A stretch of 64,000 bases of DNA from an uncultured Bacteroidales bacterium (GCA_905234285.1 CAJOHK010000002.1:28559-92558), one strand, 5' to 3'. Positions 7,597 to 18,300 are shown, counted from the stretch's first letter. Notes: a model not told the origin generated them from the sequence alone. Numbers and translations are program-made.

Positions 7597-10209
7597 TCAG
7601 GCGACAGCAATTTCTACAAGTTTATCAAGGGCCTGGGGCAGGCCTTCTACCAGGCGGCCGCCGGCCGTGGCCAGGCCGGGCTGTCCGCCGCCGCCGCCCT
7701 GGATGAACTTGGCGGCCTCGCGGATGTCTTTGCCGGCATTCTTGCCCTTGGCTACCAAATCGGCCGAGTACATGAGCACCAGGTTGGGCTTGTCGTCGTA
7801 GGAAAAGGCACCGGCCAGCGCAAAGTTCTGGACCTTTTTCTGCAAAAGCAGGGCCACGTTGCGCACGATGGCCGGGTCTAAGGAATTGTCAAAGCGGACC
7901 ACCTTGATGCCATTCATCTCCACGGCCTGCTCTTCCAGCTTGGCGGCCAGCGCAGCGGCTTTTTCGTTGGCTACAGCCTCCAGCTGTTTGCGGGCGTCGG
8001 TATTCTCGGCAATCATCTTTTCAATGGCGCCGGTGAGGTCGGGGACGTTGTTGAACAGGTTCTTGATGCCCTTCATCAGGTCTTCGGTGCGGTGGATGTT
8101 CTCCACGGCGCGGGCACCCGTGACGGCCTCGATGCGGCGTACGCCAGCGGCCACGGCACTCTCGGATACAATCTTGAACAGGCCGATGGTGCCGGTATAA
8201 GGGGTGTGCGTGCCGCCGCAGAGCTCTACGGAATCACCGAAGCGTACCACGCGCACTACGTCGCCGTACTTTTCTCCAAACAGGGCCATGGCGCCCATCT
8301 TGCGGGCTTCCTCCATGGTGGCGTCGCGTTTTTCGCACAGCGGGAAGTTGGAGCGGATGAGCTCGTTCACGCGGGTTTCTACAAAACGCAGTTCTTCGTC
8401 GCTCATCTTCTGGAAGTGCGAGAAGTCAAAGCGGAAGTAATCCGGTCCCACGAACGAACCCTTTTGCTCTACATGGGTGCCCAGCACAACGCGCAGGGCC
8501 TGGTGCAGCAGGTGGGTGCAGGTGTGGTTGTTCTGGATGTGACGACGCCGTCTGTTGTCCACCACCAGGGTGAACACCTGGGTGCTGGTAGAAGGCAGGC
8601 GCTCGGCCAGATGGATGGTGAGGTTATTCTCCTTGACGGTGTTCAGAATCTGGATGCGCTCGCCGTTCTCGCCCTCGATGTAGCCGGTGTCACCCACCTG
8701 GCCGCCCATCTCGGCATAGAAGGGCGTGCGGTCAAAGACCAGCTGGAAGTATTCCTTGTTCTTTTGCTTTACGGTGCGCTGCTTCAGGAGCCGGGCGCCC
8801 TCTACCCTAAGGGTGTCGTAGCCTTCAAAGACCACGTCGGCCTCTCCAAATACCATCCAGTCGCCGAACTCGTTGGCGGTGGCGTTGCGGGCACGCTCCT
8901 TTTGCTTGCCCAGTTCTACGTTAAAGCCATTGATGTCCACGGTGTAGCCTTTTTCGGCGGCGATAAGTTCGGTGAGGTCGATGGGGAAACCGTAGGTGTC
9001 GTAGAGTACAAAGGCGTCGGTGCCGGCCACTACCTTGGTGGCGGCATTCCTGGCCATGTTGTCTTCCAGCATGCGGATACCGCGGTCCAGGGTGCGCAGG
9101 AAGGCGTTCTCCTCTTCCTTGATTACGTTGGCGATGAGCTGCTGCTGGGCCTTGAGCTCGGGATAGGCTTCGCCCATGTCGGACACCAGCTGGGGGATGA
9201 GGCGGCACAGGAAGGGCTCGGTGAATCCCAGGAAGGTGTAGCCGTAGCGCACGGCACGGCGCAGGATGCGGCGGATTACGTAGCCGGCCTTCACGTTGGA
9301 AGGCAGCTGGCCGTCGGCGATGGAGAAGGCGATGGCGCGGATGTGGTCGGCAATGACGCGCATGGCCACCTCTACGTTGCCGCCCTCGGCGTATTTATGG
9401 CCGGAGAAGGCTTCTACCTGGCCGATAAGGCCGCTGAATACGTCGGTCTCGTAGTTGGATTTCTTGTTTTGCAGGATCATGCACAGGCGCTCGAAGCCCA
9501 TGCCGGTGTCGATGTTCTTGGCGGGGAGGGGCTCCAGATGGCCGTCGGCCTTGCGGTTGTACTGCATGAACACCAGGTTCCAGATTTCGATGACTTCGTC
9601 GTTGTCGGTGTTCACCAGCTCGCGGCCGGGGATTTTGGCAATTTCTTCATCGGACCGGAGGTCGATGTGAATCTCGCTGCAGGGGCCGCAGGGGCCGGTG
9701 TCGCCCATTTCCCAGAAGTTGTCGTGCTTGTTGCCGGTGAGCACATGGTCGGCGGGGAGGTGCTTGAGCCAGGCTTTTTGGGCCTCGGTGTCCAGGGTGG
9801 TGCCGTCTTCCTCGGAGCCCTCGAAGACGGTGGCGTACAGCTTGGTCTTGTCTATCTTGTACACCTGGGTAAGCAGTTCCCAGGCCCAGTCGATGGCCTC
9901 GGCCTTGAAGTAGTCGCCGAAGCTCCAGTTGCCCAGCATCTCGAACATGGTGTGATGCCGGCCGTCGTGGCCCACGGCTTCCAGGTCGTTGTGCTTGCCG
10001 CTCACGCGGAGGCACTTCTGGCTGTCGGCCGCGCGGGGGAATTTAGGTGCGGTATTTCCCAGGAAAATATCTTTGAACTGGTTCATTCCCGCATTGGTGA
10101 ACATGAGGGTGGGGTCGTTTTTAATCACCATGGGCGCCGAGGGCACCACAGTATGTCCTTTGGATGCGAAGAATTCCAGGTATTTCTGGCGGATTTCTTT
10201 GGATGTCAT
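7597..10209 (-). CDS. alaS: Alanyl-tRNA synthetase
   Basis: Charges tRNA-Ala and edits mischarged Ser or Gly. The 870-residue protein has the class II catalytic core at the N terminus ([55 protein letters not shown]), a central tRNA-recognition region, the editing domain with the zinc motif HTCTHLLH and the matching [10 protein letters not shown], and a C-terminal coiled and glycine-rich tail. The start at 10209 is fixed by the conserved N terminus; 23 upstream codons are not family-like. It heads a minus-strand run with the LptG-Fmt fusion. Normal length, no anomalies. Confidence 0.97.
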   Translation of the reverse strand: MTSKEIRQKYLEFFASKGHTVVPSAPMVIKNDPTLMFTNAGMNQFKDIFLGNTAPKFPRAADSQKCLRVSGKHNDLEAVGHDGRHHTMFEMLGNWSFGDYFKAEAIDWAWELLTQVYKIDKTKLYATVFEGSEEDGTTLDTEAQKAWLKHLPADHVLTGNKHDNFWEMGDTGPCGPCSEIHIDLRSDEEIAKIPGRELVNTDNDEVIEIWNLVFMQYNRKADGHLEPLPAKNIDTGMGFERLCMILQNKKSNYETDVFSGLIGQVEAFSGHKYAEGGNVEVAMRVIADHIRAIAFSIADGQLPSNVKAGYVIRRILRRAVRYGYTFLGFTEPFLCRLIPQLVSDMGEAYPELKAQQQLIANVIKEEENAFLRTLDRGIRMLEDNMARNAATKVVAGTDAFVLYDTYGFPIDLTELIAAEKGYTVDINGFNVELGKQKERARNATANEFGDWMVFGEADVVFEGYDTLRVEGARLLKQRTVKQKNKEYFQLVFDRTPFYAEMGGQVGDTGYIEGENGERIQILNTVKENNLTIHLAERLPSTSTQVFTLVVDNRRRRHIQNNHTCTHLLHQALRVVLGTHVEQKGSFVGPDYFRFDFSHFQKMSDEELRFVETRVNELIRSNFPLCEKRDATMEEARKMGAMALFGEKYGDVVRVVRFGDSVELCGGTHTPYTGTIGLFKIVSESAVAAGVRRIEAVTGARAVENIHRTEDLMKGIKNLFNNVPDLTGAIEKMIAENTDARKQLEAVANEKAAALAAKLEEQAVEMNGIKVVRFDNSLDPAIVRNVALLLQKKVQNFALAGAFSYDDKPNLVLMYSADLVAKGKNAGKDIREAAKFIQGGGGGQPGLATAGGRLVEGLPQALDKLVEIAVA

Positions 10210-10304
10210 ATAAAACCTTAAATTAAATATAGCCTGCAAAAATACTAAAAATAACGCAATTTTCCTTGTAGAGGGCACAGAATGTGCATGTTCCGGAAAA
10301 TACG

Positions 10305-10312
10305 TATCTTTG
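10305..10312 (+). promoter_or_regulatory. TAnnTTTG box for the M23 peptidase operon
   Basis: TATCTTTG lies 6 bp before the GTG start at 10319, so the transcript is probably leaderless or nearly so. No clear TTG was found at the expected -33 distance. Confidence 0.45.
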
Positions 10313-10318
10313 CAAGAC

Positions 10319-11233
10319 GTGTCCAGAAAAGAGGAATACAGTCAGTCCTTCTTCGGGGGCTGGAATATCCTGCTGGTGATACTCTCGGGTATCGCCCTTT
10401 TCCTGTTCTACATGTGGGTGTATGTTTCCGTCCTGGGCCTGGATTTACCCAAGACGGCCATTCTCAGGCATCAGAATGCCGAATGGAGCACCCGCATGGA
10501 CCGGATGTCCCAGCAACTTGACCGGTACGATGAGATGCTCTCCCTCCTGGAAGTGCGCGACGACAAAATCTATCGCTCGGTCTATGGCCTGGACGAGATT
10601 CCGCAGGCCGTGCGCATGGGCGGGCTGCGCGGCGAGAGCCGCTACGAAGACCTGGAGGGGACGGCTCTGCTGGGCATGACCCGGCGACTGGACGTGCTGG
10701 AAAAACGGGTCTATATCCAGTCCAAGTCGTTTGACGATGTGTCGGAGCTCCAGCGCAGCGCCGGCGACATGGCGGCTCACGTCCCGGCCATTCCACCCAT
10801 GAACCCCGACCGTTCCACCTACCATCTGTCCAGTCCCTTCGGCTACCGGTCCGACCCTCTGCTGGGCTTTACCAAACGCCATACGGGCATGGACTTTGCC
10901 TGTCCGCCCGGTAATCCGGTTTATGCCACCGGCGACGGCGTGGTGGTAAAAGTGGCCCGTGAACGCAAGGGGTATGGTAACCATATCGAGATTGACCATG
11001 GTTTTGGCTACAAGACCCGCTTTGCCCACATGTCCCGGCTGGATGTGGAGGAGGGGCAAACGGTCTCGCGCGGCGACTGTATTGGCCTTAGCGGCCGCAG
11101 CGGACGTTGTACCGGTCCCCACCTGCATTACGAGATTATCTATCGGCACGATTATGTGAATCCGGCCCTGTACATGGACCTGGACATCTCTCCCAAGGAT
11201 TATTTTGAAATGGTACGAAAACCGGCCAAATGA
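10319..11233 (+). CDS. Membrane-anchored M23 peptidase (peptidoglycan endopeptidase)
   Basis: A 304-residue protein with one membrane segment near residues 16-38, a coiled-coil-prone stretch (about 50-80) and a C-terminal M23/LytM domain facing the periplasm. The zinc and catalytic residues are all visible: HTGMDF (His and Asp ligands), RFAHMSRL (catalytic His) and GPHLHYE (HxH). It should cut peptide cross-links in peptidoglycan. The start is uncertain: GTG at 10319 fits the promoter position, while TTG at 10310 would lie inside the -7 box. The stop overlaps the next start in ATGA, so the two are co-translated. Confidence 0.87.
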   Translation: MSRKEEYSQSFFGGWNILLVILSGIALFLFYMWVYVSVLGLDLPKTAILRHQNAEWSTRMDRMSQQLDRYDEMLSLLEVRDDKIYRSVYGLDEIPQAVRMGGLRGESRYEDLEGTALLGMTRRLDVLEKRVYIQSKSFDDVSELQRSAGDMAAHVPAIPPMNPDRSTYHLSSPFGYRSDPLLGFTKRHTGMDFACPPGNPVYATGDGVVVKVARERKGYGNHIEIDHGFGYKTRFAHMSRLDVEEGQTVSRGDCIGLSGRSGRCTGPHLHYEIIYRHDYVNPALYMDLDISPKDYFEMVRKPAK

Positions 11234-12144
11234 TGGTAAAGAAAACGAGTAAAATACGGCGCGTGCTGGGCGGTGTGCTCCGGTACCTGATAGCGACGGT
11301 GTCGCTGTCGGTGGTGCTGTACATTGCCTTTGCGCTGGTTTTCTCTACCGAGGAGGAGCGTCGGCTGGAGAAGGAAAACCGGCTGTACAAGGCCCGCTAT
11401 GGCCAGATGAAGGAGAAGGAACGGCTCATTGCCGATGCGCTGGAGGGACTGCAAATCAAGGACAACGCCATTTACAAGGAGCTCTTCGAGACCAGTGCCC
11501 CTTCGCTGGATGCCGTAACGGCGGCCGACCTGATTGCCGACAGTGACTCTCTCTCGGAAAGCTTCTATCTGAGCGCGGCGGCCTCGGCCTCGGAGCGCCT
11601 CATGCTCATGGCCGGGAACGTGGACCAGAACTTTGCGCAGATTTTTGCACTGCTCCAGAGCCGCTCCGACAGCATTCCGCCTCTTTCGCTGCCCCTGAAG
11701 GGTATGTCCTACGTGCAGACGGGTGCCTCTGTGGGCCTGAAGCACAACCCGGTGTACAAACTGCCCGTGCAGCACGATGGTCTGGATCTGGTGGCTCCGC
11801 AGGGCGCGCCCGTATATGCCGCGGCCGACGGCCTGGTGACCAAGGTGGTGCGCTCCCGCAAGGGACTGGGCAATATGGTAGAGATTGACCATCGCAACGG
11901 CTATGTCACCCGTTATTGCCTGCTGGGCGAGATGACGGCCGTGAAGGGCCGCTTTGTCAAGCGCGGGCAAAAGATCGGCACGGTGGGGATATCGGCCTCG
12001 GTAACGGCTCCGCACCTGCATTATGAGGTGCTGCGGGACGAGGCAGTGCAGGACCCGGTCCACTTCCTCTTTACTTCTCTCTCTCCGGAAGCGTACTCCC
12101 GCATGTTCTACATGTCCGTGAGTACTTCCCAGTCCATGGACTAA
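11230..12144 (+). CDS. M23-like protein, probably lacking one catalytic histidine
   Basis: A 304-residue paralogue of the preceding protein with the same layout: a membrane segment near residues 17-37, a charged coiled-coil (TEEERRLEKENRLYKAR) and a C-terminal M23 fold. The zinc ligands appear as HDGLDL and PHLHYE, but the position equivalent to the catalytic His in RFAHM of its neighbour reads RYCLLGEM. This suggests an inactive or altered domain that may act as a regulator or scaffold, as with degenerate LytM proteins such as EnvC; that role is inference. It overlaps the upstream gene by 4 bp and its stop touches the convergent smpB stop with no gap. Confidence 0.8.
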   Translation: MMVKKTSKIRRVLGGVLRYLIATVSLSVVLYIAFALVFSTEEERRLEKENRLYKARYGQMKEKERLIADALEGLQIKDNAIYKELFETSAPSLDAVTAADLIADSDSLSESFYLSAAASASERLMLMAGNVDQNFAQIFALLQSRSDSIPPLSLPLKGMSYVQTGASVGLKHNPVYKLPVQHDGLDLVAPQGAPVYAAADGLVTKVVRSRKGLGNMVEIDHRNGYVTRYCLLGEMTAVKGRFVKRGQKIGTVGISASVTAPHLHYEVLRDEAVQDPVHFLFTSLSPEAYSRMFYMSVSTSQSMD

Positions 12145-12597
12145 CTACCAGCCGCGCTCCATTTCGCGGCGAACATCCTTTTCCTTGATGGACTGGCGTT
12201 TGTCGTACTCTTTCTTACCCTTGGCCAGCGCTATGACCAGCTTGGCAAAGCCATTGTCGGCAATGAAGAGCTTGACGGCCACAATGGTGAGGCCCTTTTG
12301 TTTGTCGGCCTGCTGCAAGTGCCTGAGCTCCTTGCGGTTCAGGAGCAGGCGGCGGTCCCTTACAGGCTCGTGCTGGCCCCAGCTTCCCCAGTGGTATTGG
12401 GCGATATTCATGCCGCGAACAAAGAGTTCGTTGCCCACAAAGAAGCAGTAGGTATCCTGCAGGGAGCACTTTCCGGCCCGGATGGACTTGATTTCCGTTC
12501 CCACCAGCTGGATTCCTGCGGTATAGGTCTCCAGGAACTCGTAGTCGAACGAGGCCCGGCGGTTCTTGATCTGTATGCTGCTCCTGGCTTTAGGCAT
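12145..12597 (-). CDS. smpB: SsrA-binding protein
   Basis: Small RNA-binding partner of tmRNA in ribosome rescue. The 150-residue protein starts [24 protein letters not shown] after a short leader and contains [20 protein letters not shown], then the C-terminal basic tail [20 protein letters not shown] that enters the ribosome decoding centre. Length and motifs are standard. Its start lies only 7 bp from a TAAATTTG box, suggesting a leaderless message. Its TAG stop directly abuts the TAA of the convergent M23-like gene. Confidence 0.97.
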   Translation of the reverse strand: MPKARSSIQIKNRRASFDYEFLETYTAGIQLVGTEIKSIRAGKCSLQDTYCFFVGNELFVRGMNIAQYHWGSWGQHEPVRDRRLLLNRKELRHLQQADKQKGLTIVAVKLFIADNGFAKLVIALAKGKKEYDKRQSIKEKDVRREMERGW

Positions 12598-12604
12598 GGG
12601 ACTG

Positions 12605-12631
12605 CAAATTTAATAAAAATCATTAATTTTG
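12605..12631. promoter_or_regulatory. Back-to-back promoter boxes for smpB and miaA
   Basis: TAAATTTG on the minus strand (12605-12612) faces smpB and TAATTTTG on the plus strand (12624-12631) faces miaA. Both fit TAnnTTTG, and both start codons follow within 8 bp. The 38-bp intergenic space leaves little room for untranslated leaders. Confidence 0.55.
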
Positions 12632-12635
12632 CCCT

Positions 12636-13487
12636 ATGAACCGTACAGAACTGCTGCCAGACCGCCCTGGGATACCGCCCATGGCCAAGATGCCGGAGCC
12701 CGAAACCGTGGATCCGTCGGCCCTGGCGCAGGCATATGTCCGCGGTGAAATCGACCTCATCTGCGTGCTCGGCCCCACCGCTTCCGGCAAGACGAAGTAT
12801 GCAGTGAGTTTGGCAAAAGCATTAAGCGAAGCGCAGCCGGTATCAGCCGGCCGGCCGTGCCCGGGACTTTGCGGCAGCAAGGCCGAGATATTATCGGCCG
12901 ACTCCCGGCAGGTGTACCGGGGCATGGATATCGGCACGGGGAAGGACCTGGGGGAGTACGGCGACGTTCCCTACCACCTCATAGACCTGGTGCCGGTGGG
13001 GTACAAGTACAATATCTATCAGTATCAGGCCGCTTTTGCCGAGGCTTGGGCCGATGTCCGCCGCCGCGGGGCCATCCCCATCCTGTGCGGAGGGTCTGGC
13101 CTGTATATCGAGGCGGCCACCCGGGCCTATAAGTTTGACAAGGGCAACGGCGTGGAGGCATCGGCCCTCCCGCAGCATGTATATTATATAGGTACGCTGG
13201 TTTCCCGCGAAGAACGGGTGGCGCGTATCGACCGCCGGCTGGAAGAACGTCTGCAGGGAGGCCTGGTAGAGGAAGTGCGCGGCCTGCTGGAAACCGTCCC
13301 GGCCGATGACCTTATCTATTACGGCCTGGAATACAAGTTCGTCACCCAGTACGTCCTGGGGCAGCTCTGCTATGAGGACATGGTTATCGGCCTGGGCAAT
13401 GCCATCCACCAGTTTGCCAAACGCCAGATGACCTGGTTCCGCGGAATGGAACGCGACGGCGTTGTGATCCACTGGGTTAGGCCGTAG
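12636..13487 (+). CDS. miaA: tRNA dimethylallyltransferase
   Basis: Adds a dimethylallyl group to A37 of tRNAs that read UNN codons. The 283-residue protein has the P-loop CVLGPTASGKTKYA near residue 45, ILSADSRQVYRGMDIGTGK, YHLIDLV, and the C-terminal QFAKRQMTWFRG. It is odd in two ways: about 40 residues precede the P-loop, where most MiaA proteins have fewer than 15, and about 18 residues (near LSEAQPVSAGRPCPGLCGSK) are inserted between the P-loop and the ADSRQVY motif. Overall it is shorter than the usual 300-310 residues because the middle is reduced, as in one of the two MiaA paralogues common in Bacteroidales. The promoter box ends 4 bp before the ATG. Confidence 0.9.
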   Translation: MNRTELLPDRPGIPPMAKMPEPETVDPSALAQAYVRGEIDLICVLGPTASGKTKYAVSLAKALSEAQPVSAGRPCPGLCGSKAEILSADSRQVYRGMDIGTGKDLGEYGDVPYHLIDLVPVGYKYNIYQYQAAFAEAWADVRRRGAIPILCGGSGLYIEAATRAYKFDKGNGVEASALPQHVYYIGTLVSREERVARIDRRLEERLQGGLVEEVRGLLETVPADDLIYYGLEYKFVTQYVLGQLCYEDMVIGLGNAIHQFAKRQMTWFRGMERDGVVIHWVRP

Positions 13488-13506
13488 ATTAGCCGACTGT
13501 TTCGCA

Positions 13507-13610
13507 GATCACCTAAGCGATTGATATTGAGTTATTTATGGATATTCAGTCCGGCTATTTGCCGGACTGAATTTCTGCAAAACGCTATGAGTCAGCAAGT
13601 TAAGTGAATC
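13507..13610. repeat. Family A nested palindrome, copy 3
   Basis: The outer ends are GATCACCTAA (13507-13516) and TTAAGTGAATC (13600-13610). The inner arms ATTCAGTCCGGC (13544-13555) and GCCGGACTGAAT (13561-13572) are perfect. It lies in the gap between miaA and the metK promoter and is a likely terminator for miaA. Confidence 0.85.
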
Positions 13611-13642
13611 GCGGTGGCGGCGCAACAACACTGAAAAAAATT

Positions 13643-13673
13643 TTTGCAGGAACAAAAAAACTTGCTATCTTTG
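13643..13673 (+). promoter_or_regulatory. Predicted metK promoter
   Basis: TTTG (13643-13646), a 19-bp spacer and TATCTTTG (13666-13673) are a full match to the Bacteroidetes consensus. The SAM-II aptamer begins about 15 bp downstream. Confidence 0.75.
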
Positions 13674-13685
13674 CCGTCTCAAAAA

Positions 13686-13738
13686 ACATGTGGAGAGATT
13701 TGGATTGCTTGCAACCACGTTAAAAAATGCTAAAATAC
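13686..13738 (+). promoter_or_regulatory. SAM-II riboswitch aptamer
   Basis: The stretch matches the SAM-II (SAM_alpha) consensus in order: GTGG (13690-13693), AGATTTGG, GCTTGCAACCACGTTAAA (13708-13725) and GCTAAAA (13729-13735). GTGG pairs with CCAC (13715-13718), extended by weaker pairs, and the 3' AATGCTAAAA would form the pseudoknot with the first loop. S-adenosylmethionine is the ligand and metK makes it, so feedback repression is expected. Confidence 0.88.
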
Positions 13739-13762
13739 ATTCATATCAGTGTTTTGTGTTTT

Positions 13763-13799
13763 TTAGCCTCCGCATATCCATACGAGGGCTAATTTTTTT
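13763..13799 (+). terminator. Terminator expression platform of the SAM-II riboswitch
   Basis: TTAGCCTC (13763-13770) pairs with GAGGGCTAA (13784-13792), with one bulged base, followed by TTTTTTT (13793-13799). It lies 25 nt after the aptamer and 140 nt before metK, which suggests control by transcription termination. Confidence 0.75.
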
Positions 13800-13914
13800 G
13801 TTCACCAGAACGCAATACTGACCCTCTCGTGAACAAAAAGGGCATGTTTTTGTTCACCAGAATGCAAAACGGGCTCCCTCGTGAACAAAAAGGGCATGTT
13901 TTTGTTCACCAGAA
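13795..13914 (+). repeat. 52-bp tandem repeat of hairpins in the metK leader
   Basis: Two full units (13795-13846, 13847-13898) and a partial third (from 13899) begin TTTTTGTTCACCAGAA. Within each full unit TTTTTGTTCAC and GTGAACAAAAA form an 11-bp stem with a 23-nt loop (first unit 13795-13805 with 13829-13839). The loops differ between units while the stems are identical. Function unknown. Confidence 0.85.
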
Positions 13915-13938
13915 AGAAAACAAAAGAAAGTTATAGAT

Positions 13939-15246
13939 ATGGCAAAGAATTACTTGTTTACCAGCGAGTCGGTGAGCGAAGGTCACCCCGACAAAGTAGC
14001 CGATCAGATCAGTGACGCCATCCTGGACCAGTTCCTGATGCAGGACCCCGAGGCCAAGGTGGCCTGCGAGAGTTTTTGCTCCACCGGCATGGTGGTGGTG
14101 ATGGGCGAGGTGAAGGCCGAGGCCTATGTGGACATCCAGAACACCGTGCGCAGCACCATCCGCAAGATTGGTTACACCAAGGCCGAATACATGTTTGACG
14201 CATCGGGCTGCGGCGTGCTCAGCGCCATCCACGAGCAAAGCCCTGACATCAACCGTGGCGTAGAGCGCAAGCATGGGGAAGACCAGGGCGCCGGCGACCA
14301 GGGCATGATGTTCGGCTATGCCTGCCGCGATACCGAGGACTATATGCCCCTCCCGCTGTACCTGAGCCACAAGATCCTGGAAATCCTGGCCGACATCCGT
14401 CACAACGAGATCGGCCTCATGCCTTACCTGCGCCCGGACGCCAAGAGTCAGTTCACTATCGAGTACGATGGTGAGACCCATCAGCCCGTGAAGGTGCACA
14501 CCATCGTCCTGAGCACCCAGCACGACGAATTCGTCGCCAAAAAGCTGGGCAAGATGAGCTACGACGAAGCCGTGCAGCAGTACGGTCACACCAAGGTGGA
14601 CGCCGCCATGCAGGAGAAAATCCAGGCCGATGTGGAGTCCATCCTCATTCCCCGCCTGAAAGCCTCCCTGCCCAAGGAGACGGCCGCCCTCATCCACGAC
14701 TACATCCTGCATGTGAACCCCACCGGCAAGTTCGTGATCGGCGGTCCTCACGGCGACACCGGCCTCACCGGCCGCAAGATCATCGTGGACACCTACGGCG
14801 GCAAGGGTGCGCATGGCGGCGGCGCCTTCAGCGGCAAGGACCCCTCCAAGGTAGACCGCAGCGCTGCGTACGCCGCCCGCTATATCGCCAAGAACCTGGT
14901 GGCTGCCGGCGTGGCCGACGAATGCCTGGTGCAGCTGGCCTATGCCATCGGCGTGGCCCGTCCCGTGAGCGTATACGTAGACTGCTACGGCACCGCCAAG
15001 AATGGCCTCAGCGATGGCGAGATAGCCGCTAAAGTGCAGGAAATCTTTGACTTACGCCCCGCTGCCATCATCAAAAAGTTCCAGCTCAAGAATCCCATCT
15101 ACGCCCCCACCGCCGCCTACGGTCACATGGGCCGCAAGCCTTACACCAAAACGGTAAAAGTTCAGGGAAAAGAAAAAATTGTGCAATTCTTCGGTTGGGA
15201 ACTGCTGGACAGCGTTCCGGCCGTGAAAAAGGCATTCGGTCTCTAA
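13939..15246 (+). CDS. metK: S-adenosylmethionine synthase
   Basis: Makes S-adenosylmethionine from methionine and ATP in the cytoplasm. The 435-residue protein has [18 protein letters not shown] at residues 13-30, the ATP-binding [12 protein letters not shown] near residue 115, [20 protein letters not shown] near residue 272 and [19 protein letters not shown] just after, all standard. It is longer than the enterobacterial enzyme by about 50 residues, as is usual in Bacteroidetes. It is preceded by a SAM-II riboswitch and a terminator and followed by its own terminator, so it is a single-gene unit. Confidence 0.97.
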   Translation: MAKNYLFTSESVSEGHPDKVADQISDAILDQFLMQDPEAKVACESFCSTGMVVVMGEVKAEAYVDIQNTVRSTIRKIGYTKAEYMFDASGCGVLSAIHEQSPDINRGVERKHGEDQGAGDQGMMFGYACRDTEDYMPLPLYLSHKILEILADIRHNEIGLMPYLRPDAKSQFTIEYDGETHQPVKVHTIVLSTQHDEFVAKKLGKMSYDEAVQQYGHTKVDAAMQEKIQADVESILIPRLKASLPKETAALIHDYILHVNPTGKFVIGGPHGDTGLTGRKIIVDTYGGKGAHGGGAFSGKDPSKVDRSAAYAARYIAKNLVAAGVADECLVQLAYAIGVARPVSVYVDCYGTAKNGLSDGEIAAKVQEIFDLRPAAIIKKFQLKNPIYAPTAAYGHMGRKPYTKTVKVQGKEKIVQFFGWELLDSVPAVKKAFGL

Positions 15247-15280
15247 AAAAGTCCGCTCCAAATGGGAGGGCGGATTTTTT
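15245..15280 (+). terminator. metK terminator
   Basis: GTCCGCTCC (15251-15259) pairs with GGGAGGGCGGAT in an interrupted stem, followed by TTTTTT at 15275-15280 and preceded by an A run that overlaps the metK stop codon. Confidence 0.75.
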
Positions 15281-15289
15281 GTGTCCCGG

Positions 15290-15320
15290 TTGCAAGATTT
15301 CCAAAAAGGTTGTATCTTCG
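15290..15320 (+). promoter_or_regulatory. Predicted promoter of the Oar-type receptor operon
   Basis: TTG (15290-15292), a 20-bp spacer and TATCTTCG (15313-15320, one mismatch to TAnnTTTG). The ATG at 15377 follows after a 56-bp leader. Confidence 0.55.
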
Positions 15321-15376
15321 CGGCGGATTTGGTTAGAGAGTACATCAGTATCAATATTTATTCTTTCACAAACCTT

Positions 15377-18300
15377 ATGAGAAACGCTTTTAAAAGCTTT
15401 GTCCTCGCATTCATTACCATGTTTGCGGGGGTTGTCGCCTATGCTCAGGTGACCACATCGGCCCTCTCCGGCCGCGTGGTCGATCAGAGCGGCGAGCCTG
15501 TTATCGGCGCTGCCATCCTGGCTCAGCACGAGCCTTCCGGCACCGTTTATGGCGCTGTGACCAATGCCGAAGGCCGTTATACCATTCAGGGTATGCGTCC
15601 CGGCGGTCCCTACAAGGTGGACTTCACCTGCCTGGGTTACCAGGATGCCACTTACACTGGTGTTGTCCTTCAGCTGGCCGAGACCTACAGCCTCAACGCC
15701 AAGATCAACGAGAGTTCCGAGATGCTGGAAGGCACCGTGGTGGTAGCCGATGCTGCTTCCAAGTTTGCTCTCGAGAAGACCGGCTCAGCCACCAACATCA
15801 GCAACAAGCAGATCGAAGCCATCCCTACTGTAAGCCGCAGCATCACCGATGTTACCCGCCTGTCTCCTTACGGTGGTAACGGTATGACCTTCGCCGGTGC
15901 TGACCCCCGTACTGCCAACTTCACCGTTGACGGTGCCAACTTCAACAATAACTTCGGCCTTTCCGGCGGTTTGGTTGGCGGCGGCAGCCCTATCTCCATT
16001 GATGCAATCGAGGAAATGCAGGTTGTGATTTCGCCCTACGACGTACGTCAGACCAACTTCATCGGTGGCGGTGTGAATGCCATTACCAAGAGCGGTACCA
16101 ATACCTTTAGGGGAACGGCCTATATCTATCACCGCAATGAGAATATGCGCGGCGATACCGTTGACGGCGAGCAGATTCCCAGTGCTCGCGATAAAGACCG
16201 CAATACCACCTATGGCTTTACCTTCGGCGGCCCTATCATCAAAAATAAGCTGTTCTTCTTTGCCAACGCGGAATTTTCCAAAGTCCCTACCGTGGTTACC
16301 CGCTGGCGTGGTTCGGAGGATGGTGTAGCCGATGCCAATAACTATATCTCCCGCACCACCAACGCCGATCTTAAGAAAGTTTCCGATCACCTCAAGAGTA
16401 ATTATGGTTATGACACCGGTTCCTGGACCAACTTCCCGGCCGATGAAAATACCACCAAGATTCTTGCTCGTCTGGACTGGAACATTACTCAGAAGCATCA
16501 CCTGGCCCTGCGTTACAACTATACGCTCAACAATTCCTGGAGAGAGCCTAACGCTACCTCTATGGATGGCGGTACTCGTATGAGCGGTGCCCGTATTTCC
16601 CAGTACTCCATGTCCTTCGTGAATTCCATGTATTCTGTCAAGAACGAGGTGAGCACCTGGTCTGTCGACTTCAATAGCCGTTTCAACGAGAAACTTTCCA
16701 ACCAATTCCTGGCCACCTATTCTCGCGTTTTCAACCCGGTTCGTGGCAGTAACTCCGATGAGTTCCCCTTCATTGACATTCTGGACGGAGACCTCACCGA
16801 CGACGGTAAGGGCGCAAACAACTACATGGCCGTGGGTTATGAGCTGTTCACCTGGACCAACTCAGTGGCCGAGAACAACATCAACATCAAGGACGATCTT
16901 ACCTACTTCTTGGGTGATCACAAGATTACCGCTGGGTTGAACTACGAATTCCAGTCGGCCGAGAACCACTACATGCGTGAAGGTACTGGCTACTACCGTT
17001 ACAACTCCCTGTCCGATTTCATCAACGGTGCTGCCCCCGAGGTAGTTACCTTAACCTATGGATATGACGGCGAAAAGGCTCCTGCAGCCAAGGTGCGCTA
17101 TTCCAAGGCCGGTATCTATGTACAGGACGAGTGGAACGTTTCCGAGCGTTTCAAACTCACTGGCGGTCTTCGTCTGGACGGTCTGTTCTTCAACAATAAG
17201 GACCTCGTTACCAACCAGGCCATTTACGACCTCAGCTACTATCCCAAGAACCATGGTTTCACCGAGCAGCACATCGATACCGGTAAGTGGCCCACTGCCA
17301 AGCTCATCATCTCACCCCGTCTGGGCTTTAACTGGGACGTGCTGGGCAACAAGACCCTGAAAGTACGCGGTGGTACCGGTCTATTCCAAGGCCGTCTGCC
17401 TCTGGTGTTCTTCACCAATATGCCTACCAACGGCGGTCTTGTGCAGTATCGCGCAGAACTCAATGCCAAAACCCAGGTATATGATGCCCAGAAAGATAAA
17501 GTGCTTTTGCCTTGGTACACCGGCGCCGTTACGACCGATGAGAAAGGCAATACTTTCATCGATATGAACCAGTTCGCTGGTGGTCTGGTTTCCGAGAACG
17601 GCAAAGCCAATATCGATGCGCTCCTGAACAAGCTTCACGGTATGGGTTATCCTACTACCGTTTCTCCAGAGGACGGCACCGTTCCTTCGGCCATTGCCGC
17701 CGTGGATCCCAAGTTCAAGCTGCCTCAGGTATGGAAGAGCTCCCTGGCTATAGACTACAGTTTCCCCACATCCTTCCCGCTGTCCCTCGAAGTGGAAGGT
17801 ATCTTCAACAAGACGGTGAATGCTGTCTCTGTCTCTGACTGGAGCATGCCCGATGTGGCCGAGTTTGCCCGCTTTAACGGCGTAGACAACCGTCCCATCT
17901 ATCCTACAGGCTATCGCACTGGTACCAAGGCTTTCGTCCTTGAGAACACCAGCAAGGGTTATGGCTGGAGCACTAGCGTGACCCTGAATGCCCGTCCTTT
18001 CGAGGGCCTCAGCATCATGGCCGCCTACACCCATTCCGTTTCCAAGGAAGTGACCGGTATGCCCGGCTCCGATGCCGAGAGTGCCTTCACCTATGTACCC
18101 ACCTCGGATGGTCCTAACTATATCCCACTGCATAACTCCGAGTACATCACCCCGGACCGTGTGATTGTTTCAGCTACGGCAAACGATAAGAGCGGTAATC
18201 ACTTCAGCGTGATTTATGAAACCTGGCGTGGTGGTTACAATTACTCCTACATGATGTCCAACGACATGAACAACGACGGTTACAACTACGATGCCCTGTA

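Noticed and set aside
8092..10221. A 709-codon open frame on the plus strand opposite alaS
   Set aside because: It is a shadow of alaS, produced by high GC at third positions; no domain and no promoter.
13795..13914. Tandem repeat considered as a CRISPR array
   Set aside because: The units are contiguous 52-bp repeats forming hairpins with short variable loops, only 2.3 units long, with no cas genes nearby.
15281..15376. Upstream start for the Oar-type receptor
   Set aside because: These codons run through the promoter -7 box and lack signal-peptide character; ATG at 15377 starts a good signal peptide.
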